This document shows, piece by piece, positions 15,982 to 23,834 of a stretch of DNA of 64,000 bases. The stretch is from Mariprofundus erugo. Its GTDB lineage: Bacteria > Pseudomonadota > Zetaproteobacteria > Mariprofundales > Mariprofundaceae. Numbering within the stretch: position 1 is the first letter of the stretch; every line of letters starts with the position of its first letter. The translations under genes were made by a program, and so were the position numbers. Under the pieces are notes generated by a model. It did no database searches. It was given only the letters and a program-made list of their open reading frames with translations, and was not told where the DNA came from. Location: NCBI RefSeq assembly GCF_005818865.1, contig NZ_VBRY01000005.1, positions 62,001 through 126,000 of the forward strand, given 5' to 3'.

Positions 15982-16851
15982 ATGGGCGTATTGCTGGATC
16001 GACACACCCGTGTCATCTGTCAGGGTTTTACCGGTCGGCAGGGTTCATTCCATGCCAGCCAGATGATTGAATATGGAACAACGCTGGTTGGCGGTGTGAC
16101 CCCCGGTAAGGGCGGACAGACTCACCTTGACCGCCCTGTTTTTGACTGTGTGGCTGATGCTGTCAGGCAGGAGGGAGCTGAGGCCTCGGTGATTTTTGTG
16201 CCGCCACCCTATGCTGCAGCGGCAATCATTGAGGCGGCGACGGCAGGAATCAAACTGATTGCCTGCATTACCGAAGGTATCCCTGTACAGGATATGCTGG
16301 AGGTGAAACGCCGGATTGAAGGTATCGACTGTATGCTGATCGGTCCGAACTGCCCGGGAATTATTACGCCCGGTGAGGCCAAGATCGGTATTATGCCGGG
16401 GCATATTCATCTGCCGGGCAGGGTTGGCGTGATCTCCAGATCGGGTACACTGACCTATGAGGCGGTTGCCCAGTTGACTGACGCGGGGTTAGGCCAGTCC
16501 ACCTGTATCGGTATGGGCGGCGACCCTGTGCATGGTCTTGATTTCATTGATGCGCTGAAGCTGTTTGAGGCGGATGATCAGACTGAGGGTGTGATCATGA
16601 TCGGTGAAATTGGCGGCGTCGATGAAGAGCATGCTGCCGAATATATTCGCGATCATATCAATAAACCGGTTGTCGGTTTTATCGCCGGAGCCACGGCGCC
16701 AAGTGGCAAACGTATGGGCCATGCCGGTGCGATTATTTCCGGCGGTAAAGGAACGGCCGAAGCCAAGTATGCGGCTCTTGAGGCTGCCGGTGTATGCGTT
16801 GAACATAATCCTACGCTGCTGGGTAAGCGCATGCAGGCGCTGCTCGACTGA
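15982..16851 (+). CDS. sucD: Succinyl-CoA synthetase (ADP-forming) alpha subunit
   Basis: 289 residues, the family's usual length. The CoA-binding N-terminal domain has [12 protein letters not shown] and GVTPGKGG; the phospho-His loop is [14 protein letters not shown] with the active-site His at about 247. [12 protein letters not shown] is also diagnostic. The ATG lies 2 nt after the sucC stop, so the subunits are co-translated. A hairpin follows at 16918-16950. Confidence 0.96.
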   Translation: MGVLLDRHTRVICQGFTGRQGSFHASQMIEYGTTLVGGVTPGKGGQTHLDRPVFDCVADAVRQEGAEASVIFVPPPYAAAAIIEAATAGIKLIACITEGIPVQDMLEVKRRIEGIDCMLIGPNCPGIITPGEAKIGIMPGHIHLPGRVGVISRSGTLTYEAVAQLTDAGLGQSTCIGMGGDPVHGLDFIDALKLFEADDQTEGVIMIGEIGGVDEEHAAEYIRDHINKPVVGFIAGATAPSGKRMGHAGAIISGGKGTAEAKYAALEAAGVCVEHNPTLLGKRMQALLD

Positions 16852-16917
16852 AGAGGTAACGGGCAGTCATCAGGGAGTCAGTCTGGTTGTCTGCCTGATT
16901 AGCGGGGTTGTCTGGTG

Positions 16918-16950
16918 CAGGGATACTCTGAATAAGTCAGAATATCCCTG
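16918..16950 (+). terminator. Putative terminator hairpin after sucCD
   Basis: CAGGGATACTCTGA and TCAGAATATCCCTG form a long imperfect stem (one or two mismatches) with a short loop, 67 nt past sucD. No clear T-run follows, so factor-independent termination is uncertain. Confidence 0.45.
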
Positions 16951-17043
16951 CTGGCCATGCCTGGTTTTGTGAGAAAAGGGAAAATCGTACTTTTTCCTTT
17001 TCGTGCTGAATCACTACCGGGACGCAGGCTTCATCTGATCCCT

Positions 17044-17070
17044 GGAAGCGCAGGGTGAATCAGCGCTTCT
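17044..17070 (-). repeat. Left-end hairpin of the dispersed repeat (degenerate copy)
   Basis: GGAAGCGC-AGGGTGAATCA-GCGCTTCT is the left-end hairpin of the repeat family in the minus orientation. The upstream bases 16965-17043 are T/A-rich remnants. It lies 16 nt past the stop of the zinc-ribbon gene. Confidence 0.6.
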
Positions 17071-17085
17071 ACATAGATGAACCGA

Positions 17086-17949
17086 TCATGGCGCTGATTG
17101 CGGAGCGGGAGGACCTTCTCCTTCTGCTTTCTTTTTGCGAGTGCGTTTCTCTATCTCGTGACTGATCCAGTCGGGAACCATCTCCTGTTTGGCCGCATCG
17201 GTGATGCGGGATGCCAGAAAACGATCCTTGCACAGCTTGCGCAGCTCGGCGGGCTGCTCAATCCCCTGATCCATCAATTGCATATACAGCTGTGTATCAA
17301 GTTTTGTCGTGGCTAACAGGTGAAGGCGGATCCACATCTCTGCCGCCAACTCCCTGCATGGCTGTGATGGTTGCTCAGGGCCCTCAAGCAGAGACTTGTC
17401 GGCACTGCCTGTTTCCGTGTGTTGCGGGGCGCTGACCTCCTTCTTTGATGTGTCTGTCGGGAATACACTCATCGGTTTGATGAGCTCTTCCGGGATGACA
17501 TGGTCGGAACGATCACTGCTTTTTTCAAACCATTGCGGAAACTGTGTATAGATGAACAGTCCGGTACCGGCACAGAGAAGAATGGTCAACAGCACAGCAA
17601 AGAGCAGAAACTGGGTATTCAGTTTTTTCTTCAGCCTGACCGGCCGGGGACTCTTTTCAACTGATACAGGTTCATTTTCATCGGTAGCAGGTGCGGCGAC
17701 TTGTTCCGCTACAACAGCGGGAGGAGTCACTTGCGCCGGCTGCTCTGGCATGGGGGGATGGTGCTGATCCGCTTCGGCAGGGCGAATCTGTTCACTGCTG
17801 CTGACAGGTAATTTATCCGGTGTTCCGCTAATGACGATGCGAAAGGGTTGTTGGCAGTGTTTGCAGCGGATCTGTTTGCCCAAAGCCTGACGCATACGGT
17901 CGTTGACCCCGTACTTGTTCAGACAGTGCGGACACTGGATATACTCCAC
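17086..17949 (-). CDS. Zinc-ribbon (MJ0042-type) single-pass membrane protein
   Basis: 287 residues. An N-terminal zinc ribbon with two CxxC pairs (C6/C9 and C29/C32, in CPHCLNKYG and CKHCQQPFRI) is followed by a Pro/Glu-rich linker (45-105), a transmembrane helix at about 113-134 and a C-terminal soluble part of about 150 residues with several Cys and a very polar end. The topology would put the ribbon in the cytoplasm. This class of proteobacterial protein has no assigned function that I know of. The gene stands alone between sucD and a VOC protein. Confidence 0.75.
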   Translation of the reverse strand: MEYIQCPHCLNKYGVNDRMRQALGKQIRCKHCQQPFRIVISGTPDKLPVSSSEQIRPAEADQHHPPMPEQPAQVTPPAVVAEQVAAPATDENEPVSVEKSPRPVRLKKKLNTQFLLFAVLLTILLCAGTGLFIYTQFPQWFEKSSDRSDHVIPEELIKPMSVFPTDTSKKEVSAPQHTETGSADKSLLEGPEQPSQPCRELAAEMWIRLHLLATTKLDTQLYMQLMDQGIEQPAELRKLCKDRFLASRITDAAKQEMVPDWISHEIEKRTRKKKAEGEGPPAPQSAP

Positions 17950-18159
17950 ATGGACCTCCTGATCGATTCTGTTTCCCGCTACAGTGATTGATGCCCGGAT
18001 AGAAAATGCACGGTGAACTGAAGGTGATCAAGGGTTTCTATCAAGTTGTATGCCAGATATGTCCGGATGCGTGCTGCGCTCAATGAGGTTTACAGAAAAA
18101 AAGGGTGTTGTAGCAAAGGCGGGAGTATATCTGTGCAGTTTGATACAGAGCCATACTTG

Positions 18160-18207
18160 CATGGCCTGCCGCATCACGTTTCGGTCGGATGGGATGGGCA
18201 GGCCATG
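18160..18207. repeat. 11-bp inverted repeat downstream of the VOC gene
   Basis: CATGGCCTGCC (18160-18170) pairs with GGCAGGCCATG (18197-18207) across 26 nt. No T-run follows on either strand. It may act as a transcript end or be an unrelated palindrome; the remaining sequence 17950-18224 shows nothing else I can name. Confidence 0.45.
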
Positions 18208-18224
18208 AGTATGATATTCACTAC

Positions 18225-18530
18225 TTACATGGCATCTTCGATAAATGAGAAGATGTGGCCGGAGTCATCCTGACAGGTGATCAGTGATGCAACGCCCGGG
18301 ATGATCAGCTTTTCCCTGACGATGCTGCCACCGGATTCGAGAAAACATTCGGCGATATGATCGACGGAACATACTTTGTTCAGTTTGCCAAGGGTGGCAA
18401 TATTGACGGTGAAATAATCAAAAGGCGCATCTAGTTTTTCAATATCCCAGCCACTTGCGGTCATCTTGCGTTCAAAATATGCATCTGGCTGATACTCGTA
18501 ATTCAGGTCGGATACTTTCACTCTTAACAT
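18225..18530 (-). CDS. Small VOC/glyoxalase-superfamily-like protein
   Basis: 101 residues with a strong start (GGAGG, 6 nt before the ATG). The second half (SVDHIAECFLESGGSIVREK, then IPGVASLITCQDDSGHIFSF) has the pattern of one VOC module: a helix and GG turn, then an IPG-x-A strand, then a DxxGHxF strand. Full glyoxalase-type enzymes need two such modules, so this protein is half-size or pairs as a dimer. Metal ligands cannot be assigned with confidence; enzyme activity is unknown. Confidence 0.7.
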   Translation of the reverse strand: MLRVKVSDLNYEYQPDAYFERKMTASGWDIEKLDAPFDYFTVNIATLGKLNKVCSVDHIAECFLESGGSIVREKLIIPGVASLITCQDDSGHIFSFIEDAM

Positions 18531-18714
18531 AGCAGACCTCCATTCGGATATTCTGATCAGTTCTGGTGCCTCATGTTAATCTATATCGCAGAAAAGCGGG
18601 TGACTATTAAAACGGCTTACATATCAGACTTCCAGCATATGGCATGCCAGCCGGGATGTTCATTCAGGAGATACTGCATTTTACCTGGATGGTAATCAAT
18701 CAGCGCCGAGCCGG

Positions 18715-18978
18715 TTATTGCTTATCCAGCTTGGCCCACGGCGAGTTATCCTTGCGCTTTTTTTCGGCCAGCATGGTGAGGTAGAGCTGTTCGACCTTTG
18801 CCCGTGCCCAGGGCGTTTTGCGCAGGAATTTCAGGCTCGATTTGACCGACGGGTCTGCGTTGAAACAGCGGATTTTGACGTGAATGCCCAATGCTCCCCA
18901 GCCATAATGGGCTACCAGCGCGTTGATGATGGCTTCAAGCGTCATGCCGTGCAGCGGGTTGTTCGGTTGCTCATTCAT
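18715..18978 (-). CDS. VF530-family (DUF2132) small DNA-binding protein
   Basis: 87 residues with the family's characteristic blocks: [40 protein letters not shown] and [12 protein letters not shown]. The VF530 structure from a Vibrio protein suggested a DNA-binding fold; the biological role is unknown. The SD is AAAGG, 6 nt before the ATG. It stands alone, with a polar Lys-rich C-terminus. Confidence 0.9.
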   Translation of the reverse strand: MNEQPNNPLHGMTLEAIINALVAHYGWGALGIHVKIRCFNADPSVKSSLKFLRKTPWARAKVEQLYLTMLAEKKRKDNSPWAKLDKQ

Positions 18979-19234
18979 AGTCAGCCTTTGTGGTCAATGG
19001 TTATGGAAATGAGGCTGACTCTAGCTCAAAGCGGGCAAACAAACAGAAGCAGGTATCCGCACGGGCGCATGATGAAAGGATGCCTGGCTACAACGTGTAT
19101 CACATGTGCTGTTGCAGGGAAGCACTGATCCATTCACAGCACTTCCCTGACGACAGTATTCGATCCGCTCAGCCTGAAATGAAGTCAGGGCAGATATTCA
19201 CGCGAGAGGATAAAAAATCGCTCACAGCCACACG

Positions 19235-20107
19235 CTACTTTAAGGGCAGGTAGATATCGGTGAGCAATTCATGCTCGGGTACGTCCGGGAGCAGTTTCAG
19301 ATAGTGAAAAAAGAGGTGGGCATCCCGCAGCTCTTCGCCACTCTCCGGCAACCACTCACGGTAGAGATAGTAGATCTTCTCACCAATCTGATCGAGAGGT
19401 CCGGAGTGGCGTAGCACTGCACAGCGCCCTCCGGGAATCACACCGCTTTTCACGCCTTGCACGTTTTCCGGCACATCCGAAGAGACCTCGCCGCAAATAT
19501 CGAAACGGAACTTCTCCGGCTCCACAGTGGCCGGATCATCGTAGACCAGTCCCAGCGTGCGACTCGATTTTACCGGAGATAATCCGCTCTGTTGGCGCCA
19601 CTCGATAAATTGCATCACCGAATTATTAACCAGTTCCGGCGCTCCGCGGTGTTCCAGCACTGCGACCCTGGTTGTTGCAAAATCAACTATATTGACTTCC
19701 ATTTTCTCGCTCCTTTGCCTTGGCGGCGGTTGGAACAGCTCGTTCCACGGCTTCCATAACGGCTCTTTTCTGAATTGAGAGGGGGATTGCCCGAACGACT
19801 GCTTAAAGGCACGCGAAAAAGATTCCGGATTTTCAAAGCCGGCATCCAGCGCGATATCGATAATCCGCTCTTCTGTGCAGAACACCAGCCGGTACGAAGC
19901 CCGCCTGAGTCGCATCATACGGATATAGGCGAAGACACTGATGCCCGCATACTGCGAAAACTGCCGATGGAAGTGGAACTTCGAGAAGTTGGCTACACGA
20001 CTCAGCTGCTCAATGTCGAGCGGCTCAGCCAAATGATGATCGATATAGTCGAACACCCGTTCAAACCGTTTCACATATGACTTTAGCGTTATCTCATTCA
20101 CTGACAT
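19235..20107 (-). CDS. AraC-family transcriptional regulator with GyrI-like effector-binding domain
   Basis: About 290 residues. The N-terminal AraC DNA-binding domain has two helix-turn-helix units (IEQLSRVANFSKFHFHRQF and IIDIALDAGFENPESFSRAF, ending FGQSPSQFRK). The C-terminal GyrI-like/SRPBCC-type ligand domain starts near residue 135 (VNIVDFATTRVAVLEHRG) and ends with the YLPLK typical of Rob/BmrR effector domains. This architecture is used by regulators that respond to drugs or other small aromatic ligands. The ATG at 20107 is preceded by GAGGAAA; a GTG at 20116 is an alternative. No target gene is evident nearby. Confidence 0.88.
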   Translation of the reverse strand: MSVNEITLKSYVKRFERVFDYIDHHLAEPLDIEQLSRVANFSKFHFHRQFSQYAGISVFAYIRMMRLRRASYRLVFCTEERIIDIALDAGFENPESFSRAFKQSFGQSPSQFRKEPLWKPWNELFQPPPRQRSEKMEVNIVDFATTRVAVLEHRGAPELVNNSVMQFIEWRQQSGLSPVKSSRTLGLVYDDPATVEPEKFRFDICGEVSSDVPENVQGVKSGVIPGGRCAVLRHSGPLDQIGEKIYYLYREWLPESGEELRDAHLFFHYLKLLPDVPEHELLTDIYLPLK

Positions 20108-20183
20108 TTTCCTCACAGTGCCAACTCTGCTGTGCTATCAGAGTGCAATCCTGACTGATATTGCTCTATGGCGATGCCGACAG

Positions 20184-20209
20184 GGAAGCGCTGATGTGCC
20201 AGTGCTTCC
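20184..20209 (+). repeat. Left-end hairpin of the dispersed repeat (fragment)
   Basis: GGAAGCGCTG-ATGTG-CCAGTGCTTCC (one mismatch) matches the left end of the family, followed by GGGCCATGATTGCCGCC, a decayed version of its next segment. The right end is missing here. Confidence 0.55.
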
Positions 20210-20325
20210 GTGAGGGAGGGCCATGATTGCCGCCGGTGGCGGGGGACGGCTCAGGCTTTGGGCGAAGCTGGCCCTGTTGATCGTGCAGATTGCAGATAAG
20301 CGACGAGAGATAAAACGGTTGTAAA

Positions 20326-21057
20326 TTACCCGGGAGGGAGGGATACCTCTGGAAGGCATTCAAATCCCGGCTTCGCGAACAGGTAGCCCTGAAACAGAGA
20401 TATGCCTGTCTGGCGTAAAAAGTTGAATTCAGCCTCAGACTCGACGCCTTCGGCCAGCGGGTCTATGCCCAGCTCCAGGCATACCTGAATGATTGCTCTT
20501 ACAATGGATTGCCGAGGACCATGCAGTTCAATGTCGCGTAACAGAGACATATCAAGTTTGATTATATCCGGCTGAATCTCGGCAAGCATATTCAGTCCGG
20601 CGTAGCCGGATCCGAAGTCATCAATGGCAATGGTGAATTGCTCCCGACGTGCATCGTTTAATACTGCCACGAGATGTTTTATGTCATGAATACATTCACT
20701 TTCAGTGATCTCTATCACTAATTGTGAGGTATGCATCCCGAGCCTTACAGCTGCCTGCATGGTGTCATGCACATAACGTCCGTTCTCAAACAGAATAGCG
20801 CCCGGTGTGAAATTAAGATTGATACGGCAAGAAATGCCCAGGTTTCTGGCCATGACAAGCGCCTTTTCCCGGCTGAGCTGATCAAACAGCATAAGTTTTG
20901 CCGGGGTAACTTTTCCAAACACTGCCCCGGGGGATTCATTGCATTTTCCGCGTAATAAAACTTCATAAGAAACAATCTGCCCGGTATCCATGTCGACGAT
21001 CGGTTGAAAGGCATGGGTGAACTCAATACCACTGAAAAGTGAGTCATCTGTCATCAT
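20326..21057 (-). CDS. EAL-domain c-di-GMP phosphodiesterase-like protein
   Basis: 243 residues consisting of one EAL domain. The signature is EVL (YEVLLRG). The residues needed for Mg2+ and c-di-GMP hydrolysis appear to be present: Asn in RINLNFTP, Glu in VIEITESE, IAIDDFGSGYAGL, Lys in IIKLD, and AEGVESEAEF. The domain is near the N-terminus with no sensor of its own. The gene directly upstream encodes a BLUF blue-light receptor, a domain that in E. coli YcgF and Klebsiella BlrP1 is fused to EAL; here the pair is split. A deleted copy of the repeat lies between them. Confidence 0.9.
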   Translation of the reverse strand: MMTDDSLFSGIEFTHAFQPIVDMDTGQIVSYEVLLRGKCNESPGAVFGKVTPAKLMLFDQLSREKALVMARNLGISCRINLNFTPGAILFENGRYVHDTMQAAVRLGMHTSQLVIEITESECIHDIKHLVAVLNDARREQFTIAIDDFGSGYAGLNMLAEIQPDIIKLDMSLLRDIELHGPRQSIVRAIIQVCLELGIDPLAEGVESEAEFNFLRQTGISLFQGYLFAKPGFECLPEVSLPPG

Positions 21058-21105
21058 AATCGCCCTCCGTTGGGCCGCAAGCGTGGTAGCACTCCGGCCT
21101 GTTAA

Positions 21106-21190
21106 GGAATCGCAGATTAATCCAGCGATTCCGGGTGAGCCATGGACGGCGAACTGAGTTTTTGCCAGGAGGGCAATAAATCAGCATCTC
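21106..21190 (+). repeat. Minimal copy of the dispersed repeat between the BLUF and EAL genes
   Basis: Only the two ends remain: the left hairpin GGAATCGC-AGATTAATCCA-GCGATTCC, then GTGAGCCATGGACGGC, then the right end TTTTTGCCAGGAGGGCAAT and AAATCAGCATCTC. It ends 1 nt from the BLUF stop codon. Confidence 0.8.
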
Positions 21191-21191
21191 A

Positions 21192-21620
21192 TTAATGCAG
21201 CCGCCACATACCCTTCGTATATGCATGAAGAAGTTTTTTGGCTCGTCCTTCATCAATATCAGCAAGACAGGTGCTTTGGTCAAAGAAGTCATTCAGGCCA
21301 TCAATCGAATTTAAATCTTCCCGGCTTACCGGGGCATAGCCCATACTCCAGTTGGAAAAGTGTCGGTGAGGGATCGCCTCCCTGACGATTTGCACGATAT
21401 TGTAATGTCTTTTGTCTTGAGAAATTCGATCAAAAAGATGGCTTACCACGGTTTCTTCGCCCTCAAGCACCTGAAAAAAGCTGTTACCATCGAATAGCAA
21501 CATACCGGTTACATTTAAGGCTTCATTGTTGTCTCTGGCTTTGGTCAGCAGCCCCAGAACTGTCTCATTGGTAAATCCAGCCCGATCCTTGCTGGCATAA
21601 ATAATGTGAGTTAACCTCAT
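21192..21620 (-). CDS. BLUF-domain blue-light (FAD) photoreceptor
   Basis: 142 residues starting at the ATG at 21620, so that the protein begins MRLTHIIYAS as BLUF proteins do. Residues for flavin photochemistry are present: Tyr 8, Asn 36 (LNVTGML) and Gln 50 (FFQVLEG). The later segments (YNIVQIVREAIPHRHFSNWSMGYAPV) also fit. No output domain is fused; the C-terminal 40 residues are helical and may dock to a partner. The EAL protein encoded directly downstream is the likely partner. An unusual sensor if the host lives in dark sediment, but compatible with light-exposed mats. Confidence 0.93.
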   Translation of the reverse strand: MRLTHIIYASKDRAGFTNETVLGLLTKARDNNEALNVTGMLLFDGNSFFQVLEGEETVVSHLFDRISQDKRHYNIVQIVREAIPHRHFSNWSMGYAPVSREDLNSIDGLNDFFDQSTCLADIDEGRAKKLLHAYTKGMWRLH

Positions 21621-21932
21621 ACATGCTCCCGATACCTCGCCCCGGCATCTATTGATCTGCAAAGCTTGTGCCCAAATGTTTGAGCAAAAAGCATGCCGGA
21701 ACAGGGGGCGATGCCTTTATCATGGCCAGTGATGCCGATATTAAGAGGTGGCTTACTGCATCCGCCAATGCTGGCAGGCGTTTGTTCAGTGATGCGAAAG
21801 GCCATCCGGATGGCCTCATTTTCGAATGAACGATCGATGCTTGTATCTCTATCTGCTGCCATTCAGGGTTTGAAATGGTTGTGAATGCGGTATGCGGCTC
21901 GGACAGCCAATGTTGCCGCCAGAGGAGGGCAT

Positions 21933-22376
21933 ATGAAGTGGATATTCATCGTAACCGGACTGTTGCTGGCGCTCGGGTTCATCACCTTTGTAGCCATGGC
22001 AATCTATTCACATAAAACACCTGCAAACCTGGGGTTGCAGCAGGGTTTGCTGCGGCCGTGCCCGGATTCACCCAACTGCGTTTGCAGTGAGGCACATAGC
22101 CAGGCAAGTCAGCAACATGCCATCCGGCCGATCAACCTTGCCGACAGAAGCTGGGTACAAATGAAAAGTATCATGGTGGCTCAGGGCGGTGTGATTGAGC
22201 AGGATGATGGGCATTATCTGCATGCGACATTTACCACGCCGGTATTTCGCTATGTGGATGATGTGGAGTTGCGCCTGGATGAGCAGCAAGGTGTGATTCA
22301 TATCCGTTCTGCCTCGCGGGTGGGGCACTCCGATTTCGGTGTTAATCGCAAGCGGGTTGAGCAGTTGTCGCAATAG
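21933..22376 (+). CDS. DUF1499-family membrane-anchored protein
   Basis: 147 residues from the ATG at 21933, which follows GAGGAGGGCAT. An N-terminal transmembrane or uncleaved signal helix (about 3-25) precedes the family motif RPCPDSPNCVCS and the C-terminal blocks FRYVDDVELRLD and IRSASRVGHSDFGVNRKRVE. DUF1499 proteins are widespread and of unknown function. The gene lies 73 nt upstream of purT on the same strand. Confidence 0.88.
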   Translation: MKWIFIVTGLLLALGFITFVAMAIYSHKTPANLGLQQGLLRPCPDSPNCVCSEAHSQASQQHAIRPINLADRSWVQMKSIMVAQGGVIEQDDGHYLHATFTTPVFRYVDDVELRLDEQQGVIHIRSASRVGHSDFGVNRKRVEQLSQ

Positions 22377-22449
22377 CCCGTTTTTGCCTGTGTGGATTCC
22401 GGAGAGTGAAACGATACAGTACGATGCCGCAAGATTCGGAGGTTAAGTC

Positions 22450-23637
22450 ATGTCAGCGATTCAGATAGGTACACCGTTATCAGCCACAGCAACAAAGGTG
22501 ATGTTACTCGGTTCAGGTGAGCTGGGTAAGGAGGTGGTGATTGAATTGCAGAGGCTTGGTGTTGAGGTGATTGCGGTGGACAGTTATCCGCATGCGCCGG
22601 CGATGCAGGTGGCCCACCGTGCACATGTGATCAGTATGCTTGATGGTGTTGCGCTACGGGCCCTGATCGAAGCTGAACAACCGGATCTGATCGTGCCTGA
22701 GGTGGAAGCCATTGCCACAGATACACTGGCGGCGCTGGAGAAGGAGGGGTTTCATATTATCCCGACGGCCAGAGCAACCCAGTTGACGATGAATCGTGAG
22801 GGCATCCGCCGGCTGGCCGCTGAAACACTGGGGCTGGCGACATCCCCCTATCGATTTGCTGCAACCTTTGATGAGTTTGAGACGGCGATCGCTGAAATAG
22901 GCCTGCCCTGTGTGGTGAAACCGATCATGAGCTCTTCCGGCAAGGGGCAATCTGTTATCCGTGAAGCCAGCGCTGTGCAGGCTGCCTGGGATTATGCCCA
23001 GAAAGGGGGAAGAGCAGGCAAGGGCAAGGTGATTGTCGAAGGATTTATCGATTTTGATTATGAGATTACCTTGCTGACAGTGCGTCATCGGGATGGTACC
23101 TCTTACTGTCAGCCGATCGGTCATCTGCAGATCGACGGGGACTACCGTCAGTCGTGGCAGCCTCAAGCGATGAGTGCAGAAGCGTTACAGGCAGCTGAAG
23201 AGATTGCCGGCAAGGTTACAGCAGCATTGGGGGGCTACGGCTTATTCGGCGTAGAGCTCTTTATCAAGGGCGATACGGCCATTTTCAGTGAGGTTTCCCC
23301 CCGTCCTCATGATACCGGACTTGTGACGCTGATATCTCAGGATTTGTCGGAGTTTGCCTTGCATGCCCGGGCAATACTCGGGTTGCCGATTCCCAATATC
23401 CGTCAGCATGGACCGGCCGCCTCATGTCCTCTGGTTGTGGAGGGTGACTCTGACCAGGTGATATTTACCCGGCTTGATGAAGCACTCTCTGTTCCGGATA
23501 CCCAGATCCGTTTGTTTGGAAAACCGGAAGTCCATGGCAAGCGACGCATGGCTGTGGCGCTGGCAAGAGCAGACTCAATCGAAGCGGCGAGAGAGAAAGC
23601 CGTTGCAGCCTGTCATCGTATCGGGATTATTCTTTAG
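22450..23637 (+). CDS. purT: Formate-dependent phosphoribosylglycinamide formyltransferase 2
   Basis: 395 residues, the usual length. It is an ATP-grasp enzyme that converts GAR, formate and ATP to FGAR in purine synthesis. Diagnostic segments: [50 protein letters not shown], and [15 protein letters not shown]. The SD TCGGAGG precedes the ATG. The stop codon TAG at 23635 is the first part of a dispersed-repeat copy, so the extreme C-terminus may have been changed by insertion. Confidence 0.96.
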   Translation: MSAIQIGTPLSATATKVMLLGSGELGKEVVIELQRLGVEVIAVDSYPHAPAMQVAHRAHVISMLDGVALRALIEAEQPDLIVPEVEAIATDTLAALEKEGFHIIPTARATQLTMNREGIRRLAAETLGLATSPYRFAATFDEFETAIAEIGLPCVVKPIMSSSGKGQSVIREASAVQAAWDYAQKGGRAGKGKVIVEGFIDFDYEITLLTVRHRDGTSYCQPIGHLQIDGDYRQSWQPQAMSAEALQAAEEIAGKVTAALGGYGLFGVELFIKGDTAIFSEVSPRPHDTGLVTLISQDLSEFALHARAILGLPIPNIRQHGPAASCPLVVEGDSDQVIFTRLDEALSVPDTQIRLFGKPEVHGKRRMAVALARADSIEAAREKAVAACHRIGIIL

Positions 23638-23788
23638 GGAGATGCTGATTTATTGCCTTCCTGGCAAAAATCAGTCCGCAAAGGCAAAAGCGCGATTTTT
23701 CCTTTGCTTACAAATCAAACACTTACGTGTCTGATTTGGCAGGCCATCCATGGCCCGCCAGGAAAGCACTGAATTGATCAGCGCTTCC
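23635..23788 (-). repeat. Dispersed repeat, minus orientation, starting in the purT stop codon
   Basis: TAGGGAGATGCTGATTTATT is followed by TTCCTGGCAAAAATCAGTC, CAAAGGCAAAAG, ACACTTACGTGTCTGATTTG, CCATCCATGGC and finally the left hairpin (GGAAAGCACTG...CAGCGCTTCC). The middle third of the full element is missing. Confidence 0.85.
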
Positions 23789-23789
23789 T

Positions 23790-23834
23790 TAGGGAGCTGC
23801 TGATTGATTGCCAGGAGGGCAATCAATCAGCAGC
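23790..23834. terminator. Perfect 17-bp palindrome from the repeat end, between converging purT and kinase genes
   Basis: GCTGCTGATTGATTGCC (23796-23812) and GGCAATCAATCAGCAGC (23818-23834) form a perfect stem with loop AGGAG. The left arm is preceded by TTAGGGA, the usual outer end of the repeat, so this looks like two right ends fused head to head. It covers the stop codon of the minus-strand kinase. It lacks a T-run but its strength and place suggest a two-way transcript end. Confidence 0.6.

Noticed and set aside
18046-18273. Plus-strand frame overlapping the end of the VOC gene
   Set aside because: Overlaps a better gene on the other strand, has no Shine-Dalgarno and contains the inverted repeat at 18160-18207.
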